From Telmatactis stephensoni (Eukaryota; Cnidaria; Anthozoa; Actiniaria; Isophelliidae), in the NCBI GenBank assembly GCA_029948255.1, contig JALIZF010001435.1:48501-112500 (forward strand): DNA of 64,000 bases. The letters are read 5' to 3'. Each line of letters begins with the position of its first letter. Position 1 is the first letter of the stretch. The notes under the pieces are model-generated. The model had not been told where the DNA came from, ran no database searches, and was given only the letters and a program-made list of their open reading frames with translations. This document shows, in pieces, positions 44,586-55,679 of this stretch. The position numbers were made by a program, and so were the translations under genes.

Positions 44586-44722
44586 ATAGAGGGATTTCAC
44601 GCCAGCCATATTTGTGGGCAAGTACCATAGAAAGTTTTTGAATAACAAAAGAGTTTTACTTCTCTTGGGAAAAAAGCTCTATTATTTTGACCACAAACAT
44701 GGCTGTCGTGAAATCCCTCTAT
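44586..44722. mobile_element. 137-bp hairpin MITE
   Basis: The 32-bp arms ATAGAGGGATTTCACGCCAG... and ...CATGGCTGTCGTGAAATCCC are complementary. The right arm abuts a GGGAAACGGCAGAC block that itself pairs with CTGCCGTTTGTCGTTTCCC at 44,871-44,889. Confidence 0.7.
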
Positions 44723-44901
44723 ATATACGGGAAACGGCAGACAACAGGGAGGGTCACGTTACCTACGAATTTCGCGCCTGGCTTTGCGCGTTTGGCACTC
44801 AAACGAAAGAGCAACTTTTCACGTTTGCGGCAAACGTAAAATGAGGGGGAAAAAAAACCAGGTCACTCTCTGCCGTTTGTCGTTTCCCGTGTACGTGATG
44901 C

Positions 44902-45149
44902 TTATTAGAGACCTTAAGATTGACCGCGTTTATAGCAAACCTCTAACGGCTAACGGCAAAAACTGACTTTGATTCTGATGTTATATTTTTCTCTAATTAA
45001 TCCCACAAGCAAATATAGGACAAATCTCTTAATTACAGAAAACACAAATATCTTTACTTAAGTGTACAAACGGCTGAGACCAGACGGCTAAAGTTTGCCG
45101 TTTGACGGTTGCAGTTTACCGAAAACGTCAATCTTATGGTCTCTAATAA
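44902..45149. mobile_element. 248-bp inverted-repeat MITE
   Basis: Ends TTATTAGAGACC and GGTCTCTAATAA, with arms extending through TTAAGATTGAC/GTCAATCTTA and AACGGCAAA/TTTGCCGTT. Non-coding interior. Confidence 0.75.
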
Positions 45150-45549
45150 TACTCCTGGGTTCCCGAGGATGTATCATATGGACTATTTCCAAAGTGATAC
45201 TAGCTTGCTGTCATAGTAACAGTAATTGCCAGGTTATATTGCCAAATGGTATTTTTGTTCATTAACACGTAGCATAAAAGGGAGAATTACAAAGAAAATT
45301 TTGCTTTGTTCGGTATCGTTTTTAAGCAATTTGTTTTTCATGTTTCCTCTAAGCTTTCTCGTAATTTTTACAAGTAACGAGTTTTCAATGATCTTACCTG
45401 AAAGTAACTGTCTTGTGATCGATTCCTTAAAAGCAGACTGCAATGATTGGCCAAATTTGGTGAGTTTATTTTTATATTTTCTCAATTAAATAAACCTAAG
45501 TATGTTTCTCAGTTTCACTTTTTGATTGGAATAACAAAATACTTTAGAG

Positions 45550-45765
45550 TTAAGATGTTTTGACTTTAGTTTGTCGGTGGCTCAAAGTATACTTTCCGTC
45601 AATACAGAAAACAAGAATAGACTATTCAGACAGTGCGCATGCGCACTGAAAATCATAGTATACTTCTAGTGGTTCTTGCCCCAAGGCGACCGATTAACAG
45701 CATCCTTTTTAGTTCTGCTACGTATTTAAACCATGCTATTAGCAATACTGTATTATTTCACCTCA
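45550..45765. repeat. Copy 2 of the diverged direct duplication
   Basis: See the copy at 43,740-43,990, with which it is collinear. The segment between them contains two MITEs, so an ancient tandem duplication later filled with insertions is likely. Confidence 0.6.
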
Positions 45766-48710
45766 TCATCAGGAATAGCGTATAAAGCAAAGTAAGTTAT
45801 TTTCGAGGTCTGTCAAAAAAAAAACACACCGCCTTACTTTCCTATTACAGTGCTTTCCACGTTTGTTTTGGTTGCTGATAAATGGTGTTTAAAACGTCAG
45901 TATCATGTTAACAGTTTAATGGCTTTGCATTTGCGTAAATGATATGGTGGACGACTTTTCAACTTAAGACTGTAATCTTCTCTTAAACAGATCCAATAAT
46001 AAGGACTTGGTCTATCTGTATTTGTAAGTAGGTAAGATACAATGAGAATAATATCAGTTTTGCTACTCACTAAACCCTTGAATCGCCACATTCTGCATTC
46101 TTTTCTTGTTCAAATGTTGCGTTGGTAACTAGATTGCTATTTAGTAAGTAAAATCCTCCATGACTTCCATATTTCTAGAATTAAATAAGTTGATTCAATT
46201 CTATATCACGTGGAAAAACGTATCTTGAAGAAAAATAGGAACAACTCAAACCTCTTTTAGTATTGTTTACAAAAACTTTCAAAAAACCTGTCGAGGATAT
46301 TGACAGTAATCCCCATCTTAACACAATGAATACAAAATCCCGCTAATTTAAACATACTTAGCTTCTCTTAGAGTACCACCAAATGCTGTTTTGAGATCAC
46401 TATCAATGTTAAATGTCAGACAGCATGAACATTTGAAAATTCCGATAACAAGACCCCATTACATATATATATATATAGCGGGCAGCTTGTGGTTCAGTGA
46501 GGTAGATTGGTATTTTGTTGAACTTTTCGATTACTGCATGTTTTATAATGTTTTATGTATGTAAGCAAAACAAGAATATTAAGCTAGGCACGCTTCCTCA
46601 ATATGCCTTTTAATCATCTACAAACAAATGGCAAATCATGTTTGAAACTACAAAGGCCAGCTCCCAGCTAAAATATAAGCAAGAGGTCTGGATTGGAAGG
46701 ATGCTGTTCTTACTGTCCTTACTCGTTTTGTTTTCAATGCCTTTCCTATGATAAATTAAAAAAACGCCATTACATTAAGTTAAGGAGTCGGTAATTGGTA
46801 AACGGATGTAAATTATAGTGAAGCGGAAAAAATTTGAACAAAGATAAGAAAAATCGACGAAAATATAGATAATCGTGGAAGACAATTTACACTTTAAATG
46901 AAAAAATAGTAATGAGAATGTCACGATGAATGTCACGCATTCTGTATAAAATTAAAATATTCATTGTTCATCAATCCATTGATCGAACCCACGCAAATCT
47001 TTTATAATTTCTATTTTAAAAAAGCCTTACAATCATAAAGACGTAGGACCAGGCAAATTCATTTTATGAGGCAAGACCTTGTATATAATCCACTTACATA
47101 ATCTACTTGCAATGACGCAAGAAGCCATGATTTCACCGACAACATCATTAAAAACCTCCTTAATAACATTTTGGGAATATCACAAATCAACCAATAAGAA
47201 TCGTCGTTCTTTTATTATTTATTATTTCTAAGACTATGACTTTCTTATGAAGATTGCCTGCACTGTCATTCTTTGTGGACGACAATGGAGGGGTCATTGC
47301 GGTAGAACATTCTCTTAGCAATTAAGATAAGAATTTTCGTTAATCGATCAGAAGTTCTTAATTGTCAGCAGTTTTTCGTAGGTTTTTCGTATGGCTCTGG
47401 TGAATTGTAGATATTCTTGCCGTCAGACCGTTTGTAGCCCACTTATCTTAAGCAAAGGCATCGGGGAAGCAGTGGCGTTTCGAGGGGGCGCCAGGGGGGT
47501 GATCGCCCCCATTTGGACTTGAGCCGTCATCTGCAGGATGATGTCAATGATATCACTTTAAAGTTTTACTTTTAATTTAATTCACAATATTCAAATGATA
47601 TCTAAAGTATACTCCGCACTTGGACGAATTTTGTTTTTGTATCTCGATGCTGGACAAATCCCACATGATTTTGTTCTAAAACGCTCTTCCTGGAGAAAAT
47701 AGGAAATTAGCATATTTTGGCGGCAACTGGACCTTGAAATTTAACCTTTCCATTGACTGCCCCCCCCCCCCCCCCTCCCCATTTTGCTCGGGCCTCGCTG
47801 TGCACCTGTGGGGAAGTTCCTCTCAATCGATCGTAGGACTCGTCCACACTGATTCTGATAAAGTTGAAACATCTTCGATAATGATGCGTTCCTTAGGCCT
47901 CCATTCTGGAAAGTGTTTCAAAAGGTTTGCTTTGTGTCTAACTAGCAAAACAAAAACAAACGAACAAACACACACAAACTGAAAACCAATACAAAGAAAT
48001 TTAAATATCCGACAACAACAAATTTGCCTGGACTACCGTGTGAAAGTGGATTCTTACCATTATTATTACCAGTCTTTAAAGTTTTCGAGATCCTATCTTA
48101 TGATGACTTCTTATCATACACGTACGCTTGTAGTCGACATATTTTTTATTTTAATTTCAAAGTGAGTATAGGTTCCATAAAGACTGGAAAGGATTGATCA
48201 AATTATTACACGCGTTTAACATTCTGTTTTTTTCCGAATAAATGCAACTTATTGAAATCCTTTCGGAACTAACCTTGGGGCAGCTTAATAAGCTGAACGT
48301 TTTCGACAATTGCAAAATTACCGACGCGTGGCAGAAATTTCCCGCCATTTATTATCACGTCACCTGCTGACAATGAAATACGCCCTACAGAAATAGAGCA
48401 CTATCGATGTAGATCGAATTCTCGAATATAATCGTAATGTCCTCTGAGGGGATTATTTCGTTTAGTCGGCTTTGAATTGAAATTCCATAAGGTAGAGCTA
48501 ACGCTGAAATACTGCTCGTAATGAGCTTCCTTGACGGAGGAAACTGGAAAAGTGATAATTTGATTATCTTATAGTAGAATAGTTTACAAATTAAGATAAT
48601 TGTAGGAGGTTTTAACGGAAGTCTGTTATAAAACTAATTTGAAATATGAAAACAAAAGCAAAAACAATATTTGAAATTAAATATTCCAAGATGCAAACTT
48701 CTCTTCACAT
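45766..48710. other. Gene-free stretch with simple repeats
   Basis: It includes an ATATATATATATATA run at 46,462-46,476, a G-rich AGGGGGCGCCAGGGGGG at 47,478-47,494 and a C16-like run at 47,760-47,775. No supported gene. Confidence 0.35.
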
Positions 48711-48752
48711 TTGTTATTGTTATTGTTATTATTATTATTATTGTTATTGTTT
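48711..48752. repeat. (TTATTG)/(TTA) microsatellite
   Basis: TTGTTATTG units followed by ATTATTATTATTATT and again TTGTTATTG. Confidence 0.8.
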
Positions 48753-49960
48753 TAAGTTAACGAGATGTGATCCTTTGTAGCCAAAGGAAAGCCACCTTTT
48801 TATGACTGAGAAACAGAATCGTGGCTTATCAGTTTATTAGGAATTTGCTGGAAAAGGCAAATTACAAACCCATTCACGCATTGATTAAGTATTTTTCGTA
48901 TCAGCGGGACGTTTGAAATGATGCTTCATAATCCAAGGACCATAGTATATCCGTCATTCGGTGTTTAAATGTCTTAAAGCTTTAGCACTTTACTGCCTAT
49001 TTTACCGACTAACTATTGGTGTCAAGTTGGAATCATTCCCCGTATCTACAAACGTCAAAGTTAAGACAAAACAAAGATAATTTATTTTTCTATGTAATTG
49101 GACTGTCACATGACTTGACAGCACTCAATATTTAACCACTACTAAGATTGGTCGTGAGAAAACTCATGTTCGTTTTTACGAAATCTCGCTGTCAAATATA
49201 TGCAGGGTATAATTAGAGCTACCGGATATTAAATGTGGAAGAGTGAAGGTTGACATTAACTAATACTGAAGCTTGAGTCTTACGGAAAATATTCGTGGAA
49301 AGTTAGTAATACAGAAATTATGGCATGTCATGGAGACTGTTCGTAGCGAGAAGATCATCGTCTTCAATTACGATAAGCATTTTCCTTAATGCGTTGTCAA
49401 ACTTTTCCTTATCACTCCCTCGCAGATAAGTTTTGCTTGTAGTTTAAGAAAGGTTTAATGTTATTTGGTTTGATGAGTTTCTGTCAGTTATCTTAACGTC
49501 TCGTAAAAGTAAGTCTCTTAGTCTCTTTTTGAGTAGGGGAATTTTCATATGAAACTTCTGTTTAGATTTATGAGGCGACTTAGGAGCACTTGTGAAATTT
49601 CAAAATCAGAACATGTAGTATTAGAATAGTCGAATTCTAAAGGCCGATATCGTAAAATATTTAATATTGCGATGTGTTAAGATTCTCTAATCAATATTTA
49701 CAGATTCAAAACCATCAAGCGAGATACAAATCAGTTCATTGTCACTTTTAACAACCCCAGAAGAAAGCGTAGAAAATGGTTCTTCAAACAGTCTTGGTTT
49801 TCTTGTAAGCGCCTTGAATATTGGCGTGGCTCGTTTCGGTGCCAAGTCGTTAACTTTAATTCGATCTGAGAAGATTATTATAAAGATAATATCAACATTT
49901 TTTTGAGCACCCAGAAAATTGCTAAGTTCTGTTGTCACGTGTAAACCAGTAAAATTTATA
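48753..49960. other. Gene-free stretch
   Basis: No supported gene, RNA or repeat. A minus-strand frame at 49,687-49,938 has no recognisable domain. Confidence 0.3.
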
Positions 49961-49961
49961 C

Positions 49962-50405
49962 ATCATAAAAGAATCATGAGCACTCTAACTAGAAGACGAT
50001 ACTATCAAACTTTTCTCATGCTGCTAATAAGGCTTTTTGAAAGTGTCTCCATTTAGTCTCTATGATTTCATTGTACTCTGAAAAACAGTCAAATTCATAT
50101 TTCATACGAAAGAATTTTGAGCACTCTCCTAGTACGTAGACTATATCATTAGGCTTTTCTGATGTAGCAAATAAAGCTCTCTCGTTCACAGTGCCTCAAT
50201 TTACTCCTCAAAATAATATGGTTTTATTGGGTGTTTCATAAACGAATTATGGGCTCTATCATAGAATCTACTATATCATTAATGTTCCTTAATAACACTT
50301 TTTCTAGTTGTTTTAATTCACTGGCAAAAATAACATGATTTATATATACTCTAAATCACAATAATATCATGAATTCTCTTTGCTTGAGTTAGAAATTAAT
50401 AAAAA
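49962..50405. repeat. Degenerate tandem array, about 130-140-bp period
   Basis: Anchors GAATCATGAGCACTC (49,971), GAATTTTGAGCACTC (50,112), GAATTATGGGCTCT (50,244) and GAATTCTC (50,371) are spaced 141, 132 and 127 bp. Each is followed by CTA-rich sequence, an ACTATATCA-like word and a TTTTCT block. Copies are strongly diverged. Confidence 0.6.
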
Positions 50406-51027
50406 AGGAAGCTTATGTTTTACTGCGGTCAGGAAATGGTCATTAGTTTTGCTTCTCTCGCGGTCTTAAGGGAAATCTAAGCCCACTGATTAATGCATAC
50501 TAGATAATGGCCTTTACGTTCTTGAGTTTTATTTTCTACGTCGTCTCTTAAAGCTAATACGTCGGAAGTTTCACAGAACATTCAATATCTCTTGTCAAAC
50601 GGAATAAAAGGTTTTTCAAAAAGAGTATGTAGGAAGTGACAGCTTCTTCAGGGGCTTGTGAGTTGTGGCTCGTAGATATTGCGAAACTTTCCCAGGTTTT
50701 GGTAATGCCGATACAGCTAGTGGTACGAAACAGCTCTAAGCAATGTTTTCCAGGTAAAGAAGGAACTAGACTTCAAGTAAAATAATCGATTTTGTGTGGG
50801 CGCAGCTTCACGGCAGGATAAGTCTTAACCGCGAAACAATTTTGTTCACACTCAAGATTAAAGGAAAATCAAGAGTTCTTGTTCACCTCACTCGAGTGTT
50901 TACAGGTATGATACAGAAAATTGTTCCTTTGAAGTGTATTCATTTCAACAATTAAATCAGTAGCAACGGCATCTTGCTTATTTTAGAAAAATTAAGTTGA
51001 TTGGAATAACTTGGTACTGATTATATG
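50406..51027. other. Gene-free stretch
   Basis: Nothing recognised. Confidence 0.3.
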
Positions 51028-51130
51028 AAGGTAAGTTGTCCCTGGTAGCAGGGATAATTCTTTCGTGTTCTTTTGCCTTTTAACACTTAAAACACAAGAG
51101 TTATCCTGGCTACTAGGGACAGCTCGCCTT
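51028..51130. other. Compact imperfect hairpin, 40-bp arms, pre-miRNA-like size
   Basis: The left arm AAGGTAAGTTGTCCCTGGTA...TCGTGTT pairs with the right arm AACACAAGAGTTATCCTGGC...GACAGCTCGCCTT, with a loop of about 20 nt. Mismatches are scattered, as in small-RNA precursors, but short palindromic MITEs look the same. Confidence 0.45.
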
Positions 51131-51319
51131 TATACAAACAGCTCGTTAGCACGTGAATTTAAATATTTAAAGTCTTCAGTTTCATGTTGCTCAACGTGAG
51201 TGTAGTTCGACGACTTCACTGTGAATTCACTGATCAGTTTGCGATAGCTAGACTTGCTGATGTTGGACATTGATCTTTGAAGAAAACAATATACTACACT
51301 AGGAATGGCACGGTTTAAG

Positions 51320-51400
51320 CAAAAAAGAAAGAAAGAAAGAAATACAGAAAGAAAGAAAACGAATGAAAAAAAAAAAAAAAAAAAAAAAGAAAATACCGAG
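51320..51400. repeat. (AAAG)n and poly-A tract
   Basis: AAGAAAGAAAGAAAG units, then an A-run of about 20 and AAAATACC. Low complexity. Confidence 0.7.
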
Positions 51401-52578
51401 TAAAAAAATTGAAAGGAAGTATTTAAGAAATATCTTGGAAATGCCTGGTGACAAATGCTTGTAAAATTACTCAGTAAAACGTTTTAGCATGACAGAATAC
51501 AGAATAGAAGGAAGGAAGGAAGTAGGTGGTTCAAATGAGATATGAAATATATTATTGGATTATATTCCCAATTTCTGACTAGACTACAATAGATTAGTTT
51601 TTAGTCAAATGGTTAAGAATGAGTTGAAACAGACACGTTAATGGACGAAAAGAAAGCTTGCAAGCTCATAAATGCATGTTTATCGTAGAAATCCGCTATA
51701 TCTTTTATCTCCTAAAAGAAGTGATTGATTGTGTGATGTGGTTTGTGCATGTGTGAGATAGCGCAGTATGAACTTTTTGACTGGGAATTATGCGGACTTC
51801 AACTGTATATCAACCGTCTAGAAAATAGATTAAAAAGTGAAGCATCAAACAAACAAATGAACACAAACCAAACAAAAAAATCGTGGAGAGGAAATATTTG
51901 GATCCTACATCATTTCCGTGAGATTCTTATCAAAAATTGAATAACGTAAGTCGAGATCTTTTAATTTACATAAAAAGAGGTTTCCCACAATTAAAAAAGT
52001 GTAAATTGTTTCGTTATATACGATATGATATGAGTGTGGCAAGATTGGTGGATTCTTTATCTTAGGAACTCTAATATCAAGAGGTAAAGGATATTTGTAC
52101 TTAAAATGTAACGTTTTGAATGAAACCCATGTTCTTGTGCTCTCGGACGTCTGTTGTGAGCACAAATATGGCGTAATATTGATCGTACACGACTATCTCT
52201 CTACTCCCCTAGTTTGACTTTGATTTTCACAAAAAATAAGAACTCAAAAACCTACAATTTCTAATATTTGCGTCACCTGAATTCCATTCTGCCTTGCCTG
52301 GAGTCTTTTCTCTTTCAGCTTCCTTAATTACAGATCTATCTTACTTCCGTTGAACGTTCTTAATGAGCAATCTTCGTCATGTTTACTGATATCATTTGCA
52401 ACGCTGGGGGCTGGTTTAATACTATCATTAAGACCTCAATGTCAGACCCCTTGTAGTAATTCCTAATCAGACAAAACAATAGTTATTTTTACAAAACAGT
52501 TTTATTGTTTTTTACAGTGTATGCTGCGCTAAAGGATTTATATTAATATATTTCTCTCTTGTCATCTACAGACAAACA

Positions 52579-53508
52579 ATGGCAGCGAACGATAGCATAA
52601 TGAGTAACGATAGCAAGGCACAGTTCAACGTTACTAAGGCATTCACGCATTTGTCTCATCCTAACGCATGGCTTATTGCCTTTGGACTGGAAGCACTGAC
52701 GATCATATCTCTTAATGTCCTGACTTTGATTGTCTTAACAAGAACTTATGGACTTCGAAAACGTACAACGTACTTCCTTGTCAACCTTACAGTTACTGAT
52801 CTATTTGTTGGGCTGCTTCCTCTTCCAATGTACATGATTTTCATTGCAGAACCTCTAAGTTTCTATAACAAAATTTTCTACCAAGCCTATCAGTCACTGG
52901 ATATGATTTTTGGCGCATGCTCAATTTGGACGCTGGCGCTGATCTCATTGGAGCGACTGCTCATTGTTCTTGTGCCCTATGTTCATCGATCAGCTAAGAG
53001 ACGAAGCTATTTTTGCGCAATCGCGTTCTGTTGGCTTCTCCCTGGGGCTGTATGCATCGTTGGCCAACTTGCGAACAATGGGTTCCTGTCCAGGACGGCC
53101 TACTTATCTATAACATTCCTAGCATTGCTATTCATCCCTACAGCGACCTTAGTAATCTCACATATTGCTCTTGCAATCAAATTCAACCATCGTACCAGTA
53201 AAATAAGGCGTGCCAGACAAGAGAATGACCTTAGTAAAACACTATTCATCGTGACTGGTACATTCCTGGCTACTACTCTACCATTTCAAATTCTTGTCTT
53301 TGTTACCGCGTTAGATCCTGTAAATGCGCCATCTTTGGTTGTTGTTGTTGCTTTGAAGCTACTTCAATACGGTAATTCCTTCATGAATCCAATCATTTAC
53401 TGGCCCAGATTACCTGGATTTAAAGACGCTGCGCGGAAACTTGTCTCGTCGAAATCCAGGCGAACGACACGACAGTACTTGTCGGCGGCTTCGTCATCAG
53501 CTCTGTGA
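52579..53508 (+). CDS. Class A (rhodopsin-like) G-protein-coupled receptor, 309 residues
   Basis: Single coding exon from ATG 52,579 to TGA 53,506-53,508. An acceptor CATCTACAG ends 8 bp before the ATG, so there is a 5' UTR intron. It has three N-glycosylation sequons (N4, N10, N17) and seven membrane helices at about 30-54, 65-87, 104-128, 145-163, 172-200, 219-245 and 254-276. Family landmarks are N46 in TM1, D74 (LTVTD) in TM2, E125-R126 for the DRY motif, W152 in TM4, P187 in TM5, P235 in TM6 and NPIIY at 270-274. It lacks the Cys pair that usually links TM3 to the second extracellular loop, and TM6 has ATTLP instead of CWxP. The basic Ser/Arg tail is short. Cnidarians have many such orphan receptors; the ligand cannot be assigned. 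Confidence 0.92.
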   Translation: MAANDSIMSNDSKAQFNVTKAFTHLSHPNAWLIAFGLEALTIISLNVLTLIVLTRTYGLRKRTTYFLVNLTVTDLFVGLLPLPMYMIFIAEPLSFYNKIFYQAYQSLDMIFGACSIWTLALISLERLLIVLVPYVHRSAKRRSYFCAIAFCWLLPGAVCIVGQLANNGFLSRTAYLSITFLALLFIPTATLVISHIALAIKFNHRTSKIRRARQENDLSKTLFIVTGTFLATTLPFQILVFVTALDPVNAPSLVVVVALKLLQYGNSFMNPIIYWPRLPGFKDAARKLVSSKSRRTTRQYLSAASSSAL

Positions 53509-53814
53509 GACTTTCACTAAATCTATGAACATTGATATTATCTCATATACGAATGTGCTTCTTGCTACATATTGTATATTATGAAATATTTGAGATACAA
53601 CACGCGCGCGCTGATTGGCTGGTTACTATGTTCTTTTTTCACCCTCATGACGAACCATTGACTGGCCACAACGAAATATTCTTTGTTCATTGTTTTTTGA
53701 GTTTTAATTTCTTTAAACCATTTTTTAATCCAACGCTTTTTTTTTAGAGATTTGCATTTGTTCACCCTAACATTTTGCTGTTGTATTGAATGTTTGGCCT
53801 GACAACCTCTGATT
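53509..53814. other. 3' flank of the GPCR gene
   Basis: Likely 3' UTR. No canonical AATAAA is obvious close to the stop, and no other gene is visible. Confidence 0.3.
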
Positions 53815-54078
53815 CGACAGACTAGGCGATTTTATAAGCTTGTTGGAGCATATTTTGATCGTCGCCTGAAAATCGTCATGTGTGTCTACTGCTGCGACGG
53901 TGAATTTCCAGAGCGATCTTGATCAACGCAACTTGTCAGATACTGGCAATCAAACTCGCTGACGATTGGTCGTCATTCTTGTAACGTGCCCGCTTCTGTA
54001 ACAAAATAGGGAGTCAACCTGCGAGTGGCGGAGATCAATATTTGTTCCAACAAGCGTCTAAAATCGCCTATTTTGTCG
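53815..54078. mobile_element. 264-bp inverted-repeat MITE
   Basis: Left arm CGACAGACTAGGCGATTTTA...GCTTGTTGGA and right arm TCCAACAAGC...TAAAATCGCCTATTTTGTCG are inverted copies of about 50 bp. The interior also pairs weakly (GATCGTCGCC, GTCAGATACTGGC). Non-coding. Confidence 0.75.
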
Positions 54079-54180
54079 TCCACTAAAATTGAAATACGCA
54101 CACAAACATGAGGTTTAAAACCTTTGCAAAAGCGATATAAAATGACTCGCTTGTACCTGTCTTCGTGTAACACAATTGGA

Positions 54181-54260
54181 GAAAAAAAAAAAAAAAAAAA
54201 AAAAAAAAAGGAAAGAAAGAAAGAAAGAAAAAAGAAAAAAGAAAAAAGAAAAAGAAAGCT
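54181..54260. repeat. Poly-A and (GAAA)n tract
   Basis: An A-run of about 28, then GAAAGAAAGAAAGAAA and AAAAAGAAAA units. Confidence 0.8.
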
Positions 54261-54425
54261 AGGAACTTTTACATTGACTCAATCAGTCAATCAGAATTCA
54301 AAGTTACGGTTGCGATACGGAGAAAATACTTAAGGCCCTTACACACTTTGTAACTTTTCTGCAGCTTTTCTTGCACTGATTGCGCGCAATGTTGCACTGT
54401 GAGTTGGCCAGCAACAGTTGCGCGT

Positions 54426-54944
54426 AAAGGCGCTGTTACACGCTGAAACTTTCCTCTGAAACTTGCCTCAATCGCCGTTGCGAGACATGTTTCACAACGC
54501 ATTGCACCGTGTTACATAGTCATTTAGCTGAAAATTTCCCCGGGTCGGTTTCACGACACAATATCACAAAAAGTAGCACTACTTTCTACTCAATCAAGTG
54601 TTTCTTTGTAGGATGGTTGCATGGTTAATGAGAGATCTGTTTCTTCATCCTTATAACTTTAATTGACCAAGCTTTTGGGCAAAGCGCCCATCATCAGGCT
54701 GTACATAATAAACCACTTTGTACACCCTGATGATGGGCGCTATGCCCGAAAGCTTGGTCAATTAAGGTTATAAGGATGAAGAAACAAATATCTCATTAAT
54801 ACTTTCTACTCCTACAACAGAAACGTGTGTCGCGGATAAGTTTCAGGGCAAAATTTCAGCGTGTAAAACCCCTTATGAAACTCGTCTCGCATCGGCGATC
54901 GACACAAGTTTCAGATAAAAGTTTTAGCGTGTAACAGTGCCTTT
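54426..54944. mobile_element. 519-bp inverted-repeat MITE, itself carrying an inserted hairpin
   Basis: Ends AAAGGCGCTGTTACACGCTG and CAGCGT-like complement TTTTAGCGTGTAACAGTGCC then TTT. Arms of about 40 bp include TGAAACTT/AAGTTTCA. Its centre is interrupted by the hairpin at 54,624-54,801. Confidence 0.8.
54624..54801. mobile_element. Head-to-head pair of Penelope-type terminal motifs
   Basis: Two inverted arms of about 75 bp share TTAATGAGA, TTTCTTCATCCTTATAAC and TTAATTGACCAAGCTTT. On the plus strand CTGATGA (54,727) is followed by a GGGC/GCCC stem and GAAA (54,748-54,751), the hammerhead-like core. The minus strand has the matching inverted copy with changes. This resembles paired termini of a Penelope-like element without its coding region. 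Confidence 0.65.
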
Positions 54945-55163
54945 AGGTTACGTGCAATAAATGCAACTTTTGGGTCGACACAAGGACACAAAGCTTTTTC
55001 TGCACTGATTCCGCGCGCAATATTGCATTGTGTGTTGACCAGCAACAGTTGCGCGTAAGGGTACATGCAATAGCTGCAGGTTTAGGGTCGACACAAGGAC
55101 ACACGGTGCAACTGTTTTGCGTGCAAAGTTGCAAAAGTTATATCGTATGTTCGGTCACTGGTT

Positions 55164-55311
55164 TAGAGTGATGGCACTTAATCCGTGAAACAAAATCGAA
55201 TAGTCTGCAGTGTCTAATAGTTTAATCAAAACAAAAGAAAACAATAGAAATAGTGTCTACTAATGTCTGCTAGACTAATATCTATTTCACGGATCAAGTG
55301 TTGTCACTCTA
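55164..55311. mobile_element. 144-bp mariner-type MITE, family member 2
   Basis: Inverted ends GAGTGATGGCACTTAATCCG and CGGATCAAGTGTTGTCACTC with TA flanks. The ends align with those of the 6,930-7,071 element (GAGCGATAACACTAAAACCG). The interiors share ACAATAGAAA-type words. Confidence 0.8.
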
Positions 55312-55679
55312 ATGTACCGTTCCCACTTATACAAACTAATCTTCTTGAACAGAACATGCGCTAAAAGGCTTTGGGGATGTGTTGATAGTGTTGATAATGA
55401 TATGAAATAGTCCTGACACGTCTTAAATGCCAAACTTTATAAAATAAATATACAGTCGTGCAATGCAAATTAGACAATGTCTTTTTAAAAGGCATCCACA
55501 GAATTGATATAATATTTATGAATAAGTCAGTTAATATTTGTGGATTTTAATTGATGGTTAGGAATGTTCTTAGAACAATAAAGAATAATGAAAAAGTTAT
55601 AATTTGAATTAATTACACGATCCGAACATCAATTCAGGTACCCCGTACCGATCAGAAGATTGGGGGGCCTAGGGGGGTT

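Larger units (their letters stand above)
54359..55102. repeat. Tandem pair of about 112-bp units, first copy split by a MITE
   Basis: Copy 2 (54,991-55,102) runs TTTTCTGCACTGATTCCGCG...GACCAGCAACAGTTGCGCG...GGTCGACACAAGGACAC. Copy 1 has the first half at 54,359-54,425 (GCCAGCAACAGTTGCGCG) and the second half at 54,945-54,990 (GGTCGACACAAGGACAC). The two halves flank the insertion at 54,426-54,944, so copy 2 documents the empty site. Confidence 0.8.

Noticed and set aside
47470..47780. Transposon bounded by G-run (47,478) and C-run (47,760)
   Set aside because: The sequences next to the runs are not inverted copies of one another and no target duplication was found.
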